In this document: positions 27,685-36,407 of the stretch, one piece after another
Numbering within the stretch: position 1 is the stretch's first letter
How the letters are laid out: the number at the start of each line of letters is the position of its first letter
Origin: Janthinobacterium sp. TB1-E2
GTDB taxonomy: Bacteria; Pseudomonadota; Gammaproteobacteria; Burkholderiales; Burkholderiaceae_D
Assembly (NCBI RefSeq): GCF_036885605.1
Contig: NZ_CP142523.1
Location: forward strand, 1,426,001 to 1,490,000
DNA: 64,000 bases
Reading direction: 5' to 3'
Translations under genes and position numbers: made by a program
Notes under the pieces: model-generated
Databases searched by the model: none
What the model was told of the DNA's origin: nothing
The model's input: the letters and a program-made list of their open reading frames with translations, nothing else

Positions 27685-28488
27685 ATGACGCAGATAGGCA
27701 ATGACACTGTCGGGCAGACGTGCGAGGTGGACGGTATTCGCTTGCATTACCGCACGGATGGCAAGCGCGGCAAGCCTTGCCTGGTCCTGTCGAATTCCCT
27801 CGGCACGGACCTGTCCATGTGGGATGCGCAAGCGGCCGCGCTGGCCGGCGACTATTTTGTCGTGCGCTACGATACGCGCGGCCATGGCCGGTCGGCCAGC
27901 GGCGATGCGCCGTTCGGCATCGACCGGCTGGGACTGGACGTGGTGGCGTTGCTCGACCACCTCGATATCGAACGCGCCGCCTTCTGCGGCATTTCCATGG
28001 GCGGCTTGACGGGCCAGTGGCTGGGCATACACCAGCCGCGGCGTTTGACGAAGCTTGTGCTGGCGAATACGGCGGCGCGCATCGGCGGCGCCGCGCCATG
28101 GCAGCTGCGTGCGGAGCAAGTACGCCGCGATGGCATGGCCGCGGTGGCCGAGAGCGCCGCCACGCGCTGGTTCACGCCGCAGTTTATCGCGCGCGAAGCG
28201 GACACGGTGGCGCGCCTGGCCGGCATTTTGCGCAGTCAGGATGCGGGCGGTTACGCGGCCTGCTGCGAGATGCTGGCCCAGACGGACTTGCACGACGCCG
28301 TCGGCACGATCGCCGTGCCGACCTTGATCATCGCGGGCGAGCACGATCCCGTGACCACCATCGACGACGGGCGCTGGCTGCAGCAGCAGATCGCGGGCGC
28401 CCGTCTGGCAAGCCTGCCCGCCTCGCACATCTCGAACATCGAGGCGGCGGACATGTTTACGGCGCAGTTGCGGACTTTTTTAGTGTGA
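27685..28488 (+). CDS. catD: 3-Oxoadipate enol-lactonase
   Basis: An alpha/beta hydrolase (267 residues) that hydrolyses 3-oxoadipate enol-lactone to 3-oxoadipate. The triad parts are visible: nucleophile Ser in the GISMGG elbow (FCGISMGGLTGQW), an Asp in EHDPVTTIDD and the His in ASHISNIE. The oxyanion-side motif NSLGTDLSMWDAQ is typical of PcaD/CatD. It is the third gene of catBCD, preceded by GAGGAGA. The downstream 3-oxoadipate CoA-transferase and thiolase are not in the window. Confidence 0.93.
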   Translation: MTQIGNDTVGQTCEVDGIRLHYRTDGKRGKPCLVLSNSLGTDLSMWDAQAAALAGDYFVVRYDTRGHGRSASGDAPFGIDRLGLDVVALLDHLDIERAAFCGISMGGLTGQWLGIHQPRRLTKLVLANTAARIGGAAPWQLRAEQVRRDGMAAVAESAATRWFTPQFIAREADTVARLAGILRSQDAGGYAACCEMLAQTDLHDAVGTIAVPTLIIAGEHDPVTTIDDGRWLQQQIAGARLASLPASHISNIEAADMFTAQLRTFLV

Positions 28489-28619
28489 GGCTTGCTGTAC
28501 CGTATCGGTATGGCGGGAATGCGGCTTTCTCCTGAGCACCGCCGCCGGCTGGTCCGGCATGCGGCAGGGGAAGCTTTCTTGAAAAATAATAATAAGAAAA
28601 GCAGACTTGGAGTAGACGG

Positions 28620-30023
28620 ATGGAAAACAGATTGATCATTATCGCTGCGGTCACGGTGGGCTATTTCGCCCTCATGTCCTACATTACCTATAGCGTGCGC
28701 AAGCATGCCAACAGCGCCGAGGGCATGACGGCGGGCGGGCGCAATTATCCCGCCTTCCTGATCGGCGCCTTGCTGCTGTCGGAATTCATCGGCAGTTCCG
28801 TCAGCATCGGCACGGCCCAGAAGGGCTATGAACTGGGCATTTCCGCCGCCTGGAATCTGGTGGCGCTGTCGCTGGGCTTTTTCCTGCTGGCCATCGTGCT
28901 GGTGAAAAAATACAAGGAAAGCGGGCAGTCGACGATTTCCGGCATCCTCGCGCAAACGTATGGTGAGCCCGTGCGCTATGCGGCGTCCATCCTCACCATC
29001 GTCGCGCTGAGCATCGTTGCCGTGGCCCTGTACGCGAGCGGCGGTGCCGTGCTGGCGGCCGTGTTGCACATCAACAAAACGGTGGCCATCTTGCTGGTCG
29101 GCGCCATCACCGTGATCTATGTCAGCCTGGGCGGCATGCGCTCGGTCGTGTACACGAATTTCGCCCACTCCATCGTCAAATACCTGGGCGTGATCCTGGC
29201 ACTGGCGTATGCGCTGGAAGCAACGGGCGGCATTGGCGCGCTGCAGGCGCAGTTGCCGGCCAAGATGTTCAACTGGGTCGAGATCGGCTGGGGCCAGATC
29301 ATCGCCTGGATGATCGGCGGCATCGGTTCCATCTTCGCCACGCAATACGTGATCCAGGCGCTGGTCAGCACGGACAACCCGGCCGTGGCCAAGCGCGCCT
29401 GCTATTACGTGTCGTCGCTGATGATTCCGTTCGGCCTGATGGCGGCCCTGATCGGCATGTGCAGCGCCGTGCTGTATCCGGGCATGAAGTCGATCGACGC
29501 GTTCCCGACCATGATCGCCCACATGCCGGCGTTTTCCGCCAGCATCATGATCGTGGGCCTGGCCGGTGCCCTGTTTGGCGGCATTTCCGCCACCACCCTG
29601 GCATCGGCCACCCTGGCCATGAAGGATTTTTATGATCCCTGGTACAACAAGGCGAAGAACGACGCGAAATCGCTGATGTTCCTGCGCATCGCCATCGTCG
29701 TGGCGGGATTGCTGCCGCTGGTGCTGGCGCTGTATGCGGAAAAGCTGCTGATGATCGCCTTCCTGGGCAAGGCCCTGCGCGCGACCCTGGCCGTGCTGGT
29801 GCTGATGGCCTTCTATGCGCCGAAATTCGGCACACCGCGCGGCGCCTTTGTCGGCGTGATCGTCTCGGTGATCGCCACGATTGGCTGGTTCCTGGCGGGC
29901 AATCCGTACGGCGTGGATAGTTCCTACCTGGCGCTGGCTGGTCCGTTGCTGACCATGGGTATCAGCCATGTGTTCAAGCCGGCGCAAGCGTTGGCAAAGC
30001 CGGCATCGTCGTCGCGGCTGTAG
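28620..30023 (+). CDS. SSS-family sodium:solute symporter
   Basis: A 467-residue member of the sodium:solute symporter family (SGLT/PutP/PanF fold), with about 13 hydrophobic segments. GGRNYPAFLIGALLLSEFIGSS near residue 40 is the family Na-site region and SLGGMRSVVYTN is the conserved loop after helix 5. GGAG 7 nt before the ATG marks the start. It lies 131 nt after catD, too far to assume one operon, but it might import an aromatic acid or a C4 product for that pathway. It runs convergently into the GntP gene with 13 nt between stops and no terminator hairpin. Substrate unknown. Confidence 0.88.
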   Translation: MENRLIIIAAVTVGYFALMSYITYSVRKHANSAEGMTAGGRNYPAFLIGALLLSEFIGSSVSIGTAQKGYELGISAAWNLVALSLGFFLLAIVLVKKYKESGQSTISGILAQTYGEPVRYAASILTIVALSIVAVALYASGGAVLAAVLHINKTVAILLVGAITVIYVSLGGMRSVVYTNFAHSIVKYLGVILALAYALEATGGIGALQAQLPAKMFNWVEIGWGQIIAWMIGGIGSIFATQYVIQALVSTDNPAVAKRACYYVSSLMIPFGLMAALIGMCSAVLYPGMKSIDAFPTMIAHMPAFSASIMIVGLAGALFGGISATTLASATLAMKDFYDPWYNKAKNDAKSLMFLRIAIVVAGLLPLVLALYAEKLLMIAFLGKALRATLAVLVLMAFYAPKFGTPRGAFVGVIVSVIATIGWFLAGNPYGVDSSYLALAGPLLTMGISHVFKPAQALAKPASSSRL

Positions 30024-30036
30024 CTTGCCCCAACCC

Positions 30037-31431
30037 TCAGACCAGTCCCGTCATGTAATAGATGGCAATGACGAGGAACACGGCCACCGTCTTGATGACG
30101 GTGATGCCGAAAATGTCGCGGTAGGACTGGCGGTGCGTGAGGCCCGTGACGGCCAGCAGGGTGATCACGGCGCCATTGTGCGGCAGGGTATCCATGCCGC
30201 CGCTGGCCATGGCCACGACGCGGTGCATGACTTCCAGCGGAATATGCGCCTGCTGTGCGGCCTGGATAAAGCTGTCCGACATGGCGGCCAGCGCGATGCT
30301 CATGCCGCCCGAGGCCGAGCCAGTGATGCCGGCCAGGGTCGTCACGGACACGGCCGCGTTGACGAGCGGATCGGGCACGCTGCGCAAGGTGTTGCTGACG
30401 GCAAGAAAGCCGGGCAGCGCGGCGATGACGCCGCCGAAACCATACTCGGACGCCGTATTCATGGCCGCCAGCAAGGCGCCGCCCACGGCCGCCTTGGTGC
30501 CTTCGGCAAACGCGGCGCGGATGCGCCCGAAGGCCGTCACGCAGACGAGCAAAATTCCCAGCAGCAAGGCACCTTCCACGGCCCAGATGCCCGTCACGGC
30601 GCCGATCGACGTCGACACGGGCGCATGCAAGCCCGGCAGGGCCTCGGCGGTGAGCACGTAACTGGCGCCGTACCATTGGGGAATCAGTTTGGTCAGCGCA
30701 AAGTTGGCCACGCCGACGAGCACCAAAGGCGCCACCGACAGCAGCGGATGGGGCAGGTCGCCCACGCCGGCCGTGGCCTTGTCGGCCTCGGCCCCATAAC
30801 CTTCGCCCGTCGCCATGACGGAACGGCGGCGCCATTCGAGAAAAGCCAGTCCCATGATCACCGTCAGCACGGCGCCGATGGTGCCCAGCCACGGTGCGGC
30901 CCAGCCGGTGGTGTTGAAGAAAGTGGTGGGGATGATGTTCTGGATCTGCGGCGTGCCCGGTAACGTATCCATGGTGAAGGAAAACGCGCCCAGGGCAATG
31001 GCGCCCGGCATCAGCCGCTTGGGAATATTGCTCTGACGGTACAGCTCGGCCGCAAACGGATACACGGCAAACACCACGACGAACAGCGACACGCCGCCAT
31101 ACGTCAAGGCTGCGCACACGGCAACGATCACGGCATTCGCGCGCGCACTGCCGATATAGCGGATGGCCGCCACGACGATGGACTGGGAAAAGCCGGACAG
31201 CTCGATCAGCTTGCCGAACACGGCGCCGAGCAAAAAGACGGGAAAATACAGCTTGATAAAGCCCACCATCTTTTCCATGAAGATGCCGCTGAAGACGGCC
31301 GGCACGGCCGACGGATCGGTCAGCAGCACGGCACCGAGCGCAGCGACGGGCGCAAACAGGATCACGCTGTAGCCGCGGTAGGCGGCCAGCATGAGGAAGG
31401 CCAGTGCGGCCAGAACTATCAGGAAAGACAT
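30037..31431 (-). CDS. GntP-family permease
   Basis: The 464-residue polytopic transporter fits the GntP gluconate:H+ symporter family in the broad sense. Visible hallmarks are about 12 membrane segments, SARANAVIVAVCAALTYGGVSLFVVVFAVYPFA, a middle FSFTMDTLPGTPQIQNIIPT motif and the C-terminal repeat with GASGGM-like turns (GSASGGMSIALAAMSDSF). The substrate may be gluconate, citrate, hydroxybutyrate or another organic acid; the TLPGTPQIQN loop resembles the citrate/hydroxybutyrate branch more than sugar-acid carriers. An AT-rich inverted repeat lies 33-52 nt upstream of the ATG. No metabolic partner gene is adjacent. Confidence 0.85.
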   Translation of the reverse strand: MSFLIVLAALAFLMLAAYRGYSVILFAPVAALGAVLLTDPSAVPAVFSGIFMEKMVGFIKLYFPVFLLGAVFGKLIELSGFSQSIVVAAIRYIGSARANAVIVAVCAALTYGGVSLFVVVFAVYPFAAELYRQSNIPKRLMPGAIALGAFSFTMDTLPGTPQIQNIIPTTFFNTTGWAAPWLGTIGAVLTVIMGLAFLEWRRRSVMATGEGYGAEADKATAGVGDLPHPLLSVAPLVLVGVANFALTKLIPQWYGASYVLTAEALPGLHAPVSTSIGAVTGIWAVEGALLLGILLVCVTAFGRIRAAFAEGTKAAVGGALLAAMNTASEYGFGGVIAALPGFLAVSNTLRSVPDPLVNAAVSVTTLAGITGSASGGMSIALAAMSDSFIQAAQQAHIPLEVMHRVVAMASGGMDTLPHNGAVITLLAVTGLTHRQSYRDIFGITVIKTVAVFLVIAIYYMTGLV

Positions 31432-31463
31432 CGGTCAGGCCCTTGCGCGAGAAGTGGTTAAGA

Positions 31464-31483
31464 TATTAATAGTGAAATTAATA
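31464..31483. promoter_or_regulatory. AT-rich inverted repeat upstream of the GntP gene
   Basis: TATTAAT (31464-31470), 6 bases, ATTATTA-type partner ATTAATA (31477-31483). Outer arms GAAGT (31451-31455) and ACTTC (31488-31492) extend the symmetry. It sits 33-61 nt before the permease start, where an operator or promoter would be expected. No regulator gene is adjacent. Confidence 0.45.
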
Positions 31484-31557
31484 ACATACTTCTCGGCAAC
31501 CCGCCAACGCGCAGGTCAAGGTGCAAGCAGTTCAAGCTGGCGCAGTGAGGGAAAGGC

Positions 31558-31634
31558 TGGTCGGGGTGAGAGGATTCGAACCTCCGGCCTCTGCGTCCCG
31601 AACGCAGCGCTCTACCAGGCTGAGCCACACCCCG
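31558..31634 (-). tRNA. tRNA-Pro (anticodon CGG)
   Basis: On the minus strand a 77-nt cloverleaf starts CGGGGTG and ends CACCCCG-A-CCA, so the CCA tail is encoded. The D-arm contains GCTCAGCCTGGTAGAGC, the anticodon arm is CTGCG-TTCGGGA-CGCAG, with CGG at positions 34-36, and the T-arm is GGAGG-TTCGAAT-CCTCT. The anticodon reads proline codon CCG, a common one in GC-rich genomes. It lies 72 nt after the AsmA gene on the same strand. Confidence 0.97.
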
Positions 31635-31706
31635 CTTTTCTTTATTACAGCAGATGGCGGGGCGGGTTTCAAGCGGCTGTATCAAGGCTGTTTGCTGCAA
31701 GCCTGC

Positions 31707-33800
31707 TTATTTCTTTTCCTGCTGGGCCTTCTTGATTTCCGCTTCGCTCACTTTTTTCGCTGGCGCATTCGTCGCGGGCGAAGTCGGGGCCTTGCGGGTG
31801 GCGTTCGCTTGGGCCATGACGGCGGCGCAGTCCGTGTCGGGGGCTTTGTCGACGTTGACCAGCGGCAGCAGGGCGGCCAGCGGCGTGACGGCTGTGGCCA
31901 GGGCCACGGCGGCGCCGGCTTTCAATGCCAGCGGACCTTTTTGCGGGCCCACGTCCGGGTTCTTAAACGTGCCTTTCGCGTACAGCGGCGTGCGCAGGGT
32001 GATGATGCGAGCGCCCTTGGTACGGGGGCGCACGTCGAGGTCCAGGGTTTCGGTGGCCAGGTTGACGTTGCCCGTGACATTGACGACGGCCGTGTCCGTA
32101 TCGAGCACGAAGCGGCGCACGTCCGCCTGGCCATTCGTGACGGCGAAGTCGCTGGCCAGGCAGTTCAGGTGGACTTGCTTGTCGCCAAAGATTTTCACGA
32201 AGACGGCGTTGGCCAGGTTCAGGCCAGCCAGTTCCAGCATGAACTGGCTGACGGAGCCTTCGCTGACGGTGGCTGCCAGCTCGCCATTCGCGCTGGCCAG
32301 CATGGCCGAGACGGAATTGCCGTGGCCCGTCAGCGCCGCATCGCCATACACTTCACCGAAACTCGCTTGCATCGATTGCAGCTTGGGAAACAGTTCGCGT
32401 ATCTTGAGGTGGCGCGCCGCCACCTTGGCTTGCGCGGCGATGGTCTTTTGACGGCCGTCGAGCGTGATGTTCGAGGTGATATTGCCGCCGGCCATGCCGA
32501 AATTGAGCGGCGTCAAACTCAGCACCTTGTCTTTCATGCGGATGTTGGCGACGATATCGTTGAGCGGGATATCGTGCGTGCGTACCAGTTTCTTGCCCGT
32601 GAACTTCACGTCGGCATCGAGCGCATCCCATTTGGCCGTGTTGAACTGTTCCACGGGTAACGCTTTATTGCCGGGCTGCACGGGCGCCTTGCCGCGCGCC
32701 TGTTTGCGCGCATTGCTGTCGGCGCCGATGGTGGGGCCCAGGTCTTCCAGGCGCAGCTGCTGCGAGGTCACTTCGCCGCGCAGCAGGGGCCGCGGCTGGC
32801 GTGGCAGATATTGCAGGGTGCCGGCCAGGTCGCTCTCGCCTACCGTGCCCTTGAAATTCTGGTAGGTCCAGTTCCAGCTGGCACCGTCCTTCTTGCCCAG
32901 CAGGCGACCCTTGGTCGCGTAGTCCGGCGTTTCCGGCAGCAGCACGCCCGTCAGCGGGTACAGGTCCGCCATGCTGGCGCCAGCGAGGCTCAGCTGCAAA
33001 TCGATGCCGGACAGCGAGCGCGGGTCCGTCAGCGTGCCATCGATGCTGGCCTTGTTCTTGCCCAGCACGGCATGCGCCTGCACGGGATACACGGTGTGGT
33101 TGTCGGTCAATGACAGCACGGCGCCCGCCTTGCCGCCGCCCGTCACGGGCGCCTTGCGGTAGCTGCCGCCCAGGGTGAAGGCGATGCCGTATTTCTGCAC
33201 GGGCGCGCTGCCTGGCGCATCGCCGGGCGTGGCGTCGGGCGCCGTCGAGCTGACCTTGGCGTGCACGTCGAGGGCGATGCCTTCGTCCAGATAGCGGATG
33301 ACGCCGTCACCGAAGGCCATGCGCTGGATTTCCACGTCCCATGCCGAAGGACCGTTGTCTTTCAAGGTCCAGCTGTTGCTGCCATCGGCGCGCCGCTGCA
33401 GGGCAATGTTGGGCGCCTGGAACGCCAGGTCCGTCAGCACCACGCGATGCTGCAACAGGGGCAAGGGATGGATGGCCACGTCGATACGTTTCGCGCTGGC
33501 CAGTTGCGGGCCGGCCGTCGCCCAGTCCGGGTTGCTCATGCGCACGTCCTGCGCGCTGATGACGGGCCGCGGCACGTAGCGGCGCCAGCCCGGCTCCGTC
33601 TTCAGCCCCTGCTGCCATTTCACCTGCAAATCGCCGCCGATGACGAAGTTGCGGCCCGTGCTTTCCGACACCTTTTCGTTGATGTAGGGGCGGGCGCGGT
33701 TCCAGTCGAAGGTCAGCACGAAGATGACGACGATGGTGATCAGGGCGAGCAGGGCGGCCAAGCTCCAGCCGAGGATTTTGAGCGGGGTTGAGCGTGTCAT
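31707..33800 (-). CDS. AsmA-family envelope protein
   Basis: A 697-residue protein with one N-terminal membrane helix (ILGWSLAALLALITIVVIFVLTFDWN, residues ~8-33) followed by a large periplasmic beta-rich region of AsmA type. The AsmA opening is typical: WNRARPYINEKVSESTGRNFVIGGDL. The C-terminal region (DLDVRPRTKGARIITLRTPLYAKGTFKNPDVGPQKGPLALKAGAAVALAT) is the conserved AsmA closing stretch. Family members are bridge-like proteins linked to outer membrane lipid transport and assembly. The start MTRSTPLK at 33800 is more likely than the upstream in-frame ATG at 33881, which adds residues unlike the family. Confidence 0.87.
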   Translation of the reverse strand: MTRSTPLKILGWSLAALLALITIVVIFVLTFDWNRARPYINEKVSESTGRNFVIGGDLQVKWQQGLKTEPGWRRYVPRPVISAQDVRMSNPDWATAGPQLASAKRIDVAIHPLPLLQHRVVLTDLAFQAPNIALQRRADGSNSWTLKDNGPSAWDVEIQRMAFGDGVIRYLDEGIALDVHAKVSSTAPDATPGDAPGSAPVQKYGIAFTLGGSYRKAPVTGGGKAGAVLSLTDNHTVYPVQAHAVLGKNKASIDGTLTDPRSLSGIDLQLSLAGASMADLYPLTGVLLPETPDYATKGRLLGKKDGASWNWTYQNFKGTVGESDLAGTLQYLPRQPRPLLRGEVTSQQLRLEDLGPTIGADSNARKQARGKAPVQPGNKALPVEQFNTAKWDALDADVKFTGKKLVRTHDIPLNDIVANIRMKDKVLSLTPLNFGMAGGNITSNITLDGRQKTIAAQAKVAARHLKIRELFPKLQSMQASFGEVYGDAALTGHGNSVSAMLASANGELAATVSEGSVSQFMLELAGLNLANAVFVKIFGDKQVHLNCLASDFAVTNGQADVRRFVLDTDTAVVNVTGNVNLATETLDLDVRPRTKGARIITLRTPLYAKGTFKNPDVGPQKGPLALKAGAAVALATAVTPLAALLPLVNVDKAPDTDCAAVMAQANATRKAPTSPATNAPAKKVSEAEIKKAQQEKK

Positions 33801-33895
33801 GAGGTTGCCAATCGCAGTGATTTTTTCATCAAGGTAGACCGATAGGCCATAACAGTCGGTGCGCTGGGTTACGTAAGACACCTCGCTTGAAATGA

Positions 33896-33919
33896 TTCAA
33901 TAATTCGACTATTATTGAA
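33896..33919. promoter_or_regulatory. ArsR-type operator, perfect inverted repeat
   Basis: TTCAATAAT (33896-33904), TCGACT (33905-33910), ATTATTGAA (33911-33919): a perfect 9-bp inverted repeat with a 6-bp spacer, resembling ArsR/SmtB-family operators. It ends only 2 bases before the arsR ATG at 33922, so a bound repressor would sit over the position where the ribosome site should be. Confidence 0.8.
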
Positions 33920-33921
33920 AT

Positions 33922-34275
33922 ATGGAAAATGAAAACTCAATCGCGGCTCAAGCCGAGCCACTGACGAGCACGGCCGCCATCGCGGCCCTGGCCGCGCTGG
34001 CGCAGGAATCGCGGCTGGCCGTGTTCCGCCTGCTGGTGCAAGCGGGGCCGGAAGGCATGGCCGCGACGAAAATCGCCGAAGCGCTGGCGATCGCGCCATC
34101 GTCGCTGTCGTTTCACCTGAAAGAACTGGCGCATGCCAATCTGGTGACGGCGAGCAAGGCGGGCCGCTCCATCATCTACGCCGCCAACTATGCGGGCATG
34201 AACGGCTTGCTGGCCTTTTTGACCGAGAACTGCTGCGCTGGCGCGCCTTGCTGCGTCAACGAACCCACTAACTGA
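33922..34275 (+). CDS. arsR: ArsR-family metalloregulator
   Basis: A 117-residue winged-helix repressor: QESRLAVFRLLVQAGPEGMAATKIAEALAIAPSSLSFHLKELAHANLVTASKAGRSIIYAANY covers the DNA-binding helices (~residues 28-92), with SSLSFHLKEL the recognition helix. The metal site is probably the C-terminal cluster ENCCAGAPCC rather than the alpha-3 ELCVCDL site of E. coli ArsR. It precedes arsC by 13 nt. The operator overlaps its start region, so self-repression lifted by arsenite or antimonite is expected. No arsenite efflux pump gene is in the window. Confidence 0.9.
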   Translation: MENENSIAAQAEPLTSTAAIAALAALAQESRLAVFRLLVQAGPEGMAATKIAEALAIAPSSLSFHLKELAHANLVTASKAGRSIIYAANYAGMNGLLAFLTENCCAGAPCCVNEPTN

Positions 34276-34288
34276 AGGACATCACGAC

Positions 34289-34711
34289 ATGACGATCACG
34301 ATTTATCACAACACGGCGTGCGGCACGTCGCGCAATACCCTGGCCCTGATCCGCAACACGGGCGTCGAGCCCGTCATCATCGATTACGTCAAGCATCCGC
34401 CGACGCGCGAGGAGCTGGTCGACCTGATCAAGCGCGCGGGCCTGTCCGTGCGCGCCGTCATGCGCGACAAGGGCGCCCTGTACGACGAGCTGGGCCTGGC
34501 CAATCCCGAGCTGAGCGATGCTGCCCTGCTGGACGCCATGCAAGCCCATCCTATTTTGATCAACCGTCCCATCGTCGTCACGGAACTGGGTGTGCGCCTG
34601 TGCCGGCCGTCGGAAAAAGTGCTGGAAATCCTGCCGCTGGCGCAGCAAGGCGCATTTGCCAAGGAAGATGGCCAGGCCGTGGTCGGCGCCGATGGCAAGC
34701 CGGTGAAGTAA
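34289..34711 (+). CDS. arsC: Glutaredoxin-dependent arsenate reductase
   Basis: An ArsC-family protein of 140 residues with the catalytic cysteine C11 in HNTACGTSRN. The family arginine region (LINRPIVVTELGVRLCRPSEKV) binds arsenate. The reaction reduces arsenate to arsenite with glutathione and glutaredoxin; length is typical. It is co-transcribed with arsR. A bidirectional terminator follows the stop. Without an ArsB/Acr3 pump in view, complete resistance depends on genes elsewhere. Confidence 0.93.
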   Translation: MTITIYHNTACGTSRNTLALIRNTGVEPVIIDYVKHPPTREELVDLIKRAGLSVRAVMRDKGALYDELGLANPELSDAALLDAMQAHPILINRPIVVTELGVRLCRPSEKVLEILPLAQQGAFAKEDGQAVVGADGKPVK

Positions 34712-34713
34712 AA

Positions 34714-34738
34714 AAAACGGCGCCAGTGGCGCCGTTTT
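34714..34738. terminator. Bidirectional intrinsic terminator between arsC and ispB
   Basis: AAAACGGCGCC (34714-34724), loop AGT, GGCGCCGTTTT (34728-34738): an 11-bp perfect stem with A- and T-runs on opposite sides, so it can stop both the arsRC and the convergent ispB transcripts. Confidence 0.9.
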
Positions 34739-34761
34739 GTATTGCATATAATAAAACTCGA

Positions 34762-35751
34762 TCAGTGATTGCGGTCCACGGCAAACGAGCACAGTTGCAG
34801 CATCGATTGCTTGTAGACGCTGTCCGGCCAGCCGGCGATGGCGTCGGCGGCGCGCTGGCCGGCGATTTCCGCCTGCTTGCGCGTGTAGTCGAGGGCGCCA
34901 CTGCTGGTGATGGCCGTCAAGACGGTATCGAAATGCTGTTCGTCGCCTTGCTCGATGCAGCTGCGCACCAGTTCGCGCTGTTCAGGCGTACCGTTTTCCA
35001 TCAGCCAGATCAGCGGCATCGTTGGTTTGCCTTCGCGCAAGTCGTCGCCCACGTTCTTGCCGATTTCGGCGGCGTCGCCTGCATAGTCGAGCACGTCGTC
35101 GATCAGCTGGAAAGCCGTGCCCAGCGAGCGGCCGTATTCGGCAGCCGCTTCGATATCGTCTTCGCTGGCGCCGGCGATCAGGGCGCCCAGTTGCGCCGAC
35201 GCTTCGAACAGCTTGGCTGTCTTCGAGCGGATGACGTTCAAATAGCTTTCTTGCGTCACGTCCGGATCGTGCATGTTCAGCAATTGCAGCACTTCGCCTT
35301 CGGCGATCACGTTGGTGGCGTCTGAGAGGATTTGCATGACGCGCATATTATTGAGCGACACCATCAGCTGGAACGAGCGCGAGTGCAGGAAGTCGCCCAC
35401 CAGCACCGACGCGGCATTGCCGAACAGGGCATTGGCCGTCTGGCGTCCGCGGCGCATCGACGATTCGTCGACGACGTCGTCGTGCAGCAGGGTGGCGGTG
35501 TGGATGAATTCGACCACGGCGGCCAGTTCATGGTGCGCCGTGCCGCGATAGGCGTGGGCATTGGCCACCAGCAAAATCAGCACGGGACGGATGCGTTTGC
35601 CGCCTGCGCTGATGATGTATTCAGCGATCTGGTTGATCAGAATCACATCGGAGTGCAACTTTTGGCGGATCACCGTATTGACTGCATCCATATCGGCGGC
35701 AATCGTTTGCACGATGGTGTTTTGGTTAACGTGTTTGTTAGCGTCAGACAA
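34762..35751 (-). CDS. ispB: Octaprenyl diphosphate synthase
   Basis: A trans-polyprenyl diphosphate synthase of 329 residues that builds the ubiquinone side chain by adding isopentenyl diphosphate to farnesyl diphosphate. First aspartate-rich motif is D91-D95 (LLHDDVVDES) and the second is LIDDVLDYAGD; the GGKRIRP motif near residue 50 is the diphosphate-binding arginine region. Absence of a bulky residue just before the first DDxxD fits a long-chain product, although exact chain length is inferred. The divergent rplU promoter lies upstream, a common neighbourhood in betaproteobacteria. Confidence 0.92.
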   Translation of the reverse strand: MSDANKHVNQNTIVQTIAADMDAVNTVIRQKLHSDVILINQIAEYIISAGGKRIRPVLILLVANAHAYRGTAHHELAAVVEFIHTATLLHDDVVDESSMRRGRQTANALFGNAASVLVGDFLHSRSFQLMVSLNNMRVMQILSDATNVIAEGEVLQLLNMHDPDVTQESYLNVIRSKTAKLFEASAQLGALIAGASEDDIEAAAEYGRSLGTAFQLIDDVLDYAGDAAEIGKNVGDDLREGKPTMPLIWLMENGTPEQRELVRSCIEQGDEQHFDTVLTAITSSGALDYTRKQAEIAGQRAADAIAGWPDSVYKQSMLQLCSFAVDRNH

Positions 35752-35945
35752 GGCGAACCTGCATTAGATTGTGGGTGCCGCGATTATACGACAAGGCTTG
35801 CGCGTGCGTGACGTTTGCCTATGACTGTAGGGCAATTGATTGATCTTGTTGGCACTGGCGCGCGTTTTGCTGTCCGCCTGGCGCAAGCCTGACATGACGG
35901 CCGGGTTGTCGACATACCACGATCATCGGCCTTTGTGAATAGTTT

Positions 35946-35974
35946 TTGACGCAATTTCTCAGTCCGTGTATAAT
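35946..35974 (+). promoter_or_regulatory. Sigma-70 promoter of rplU-rpmA-obgE
   Basis: TTGACG at 35946-35951 and a perfect TATAAT at 35969-35974, separated by exactly 17 bases, 82 nt before the rplU start. It is the strongest promoter match I found in the window, as expected for a ribosomal protein operon. The rest of the 304-base gap between ispB and rplU holds no gene. Confidence 0.88.
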
Positions 35975-36055
35975 CGCTGGTTCCCCCTGTTGTGTACGGC
36001 TTGCTTTGCACGGCAATGGGACAAATTCTTTCAACATTTGATGAGGTTTCAAATC

Positions 36056-36367
36056 ATGTACGCGGTCATAAAAACCGGTGGCAAACAATACAAAGTTGTC
36101 GCTGGCGAAAAACTTAAAGTAGAACAGATACCGGCAGACATTGGTTCCGAAATCACCATCGATCAAGTTCTCGCAGTAGGCGCGGGCGACAGCATCAAGT
36201 TTGGTGCTCCATTGGTCGAAGGTGCAACGGTACTGGTTACGGTTGTGGCGCATGGTCGCCATGATAAGGTCAAAATTTTCAAGATGCGTCGTCGTAAGCA
36301 CTACCAAAAGCATCAAGGCCATCGCCAGAATTTTACCGAAATCCAAATCGTTTCGATCAACGGCTAA
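36056..36367 (+). CDS. rplU: 50S ribosomal protein L21
   Basis: L21, 103 residues: opens [23 protein letters not shown] and ends with the conserved [21 protein letters not shown]. The start at 36056 begins the conserved protein; the in-frame codons upstream belong to the leader. It is the first gene of rplU-rpmA-obgE, with a TTGACG/TATAAT promoter 82 nt upstream. The two ribosomal genes are separated by 40 nt. Confidence 0.98.
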   Translation: MYAVIKTGGKQYKVVAGEKLKVEQIPADIGSEITIDQVLAVGAGDSIKFGAPLVEGATVLVTVVAHGRHDKVKIFKMRRRKHYQKHQGHRQNFTEIQIVSING

Positions 36368-36407
36368 TCGCCGCTGTTTGAATTAATCAGCTATCAAGGA
36401 GTCTTAA

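Noticed and set aside
28251-29987. Minus-strand frame opposite the SSS symporter
   Set aside because: Translation is rich in His, Gln and Asp with no domain signature; the plus strand encodes a clear membrane transporter.
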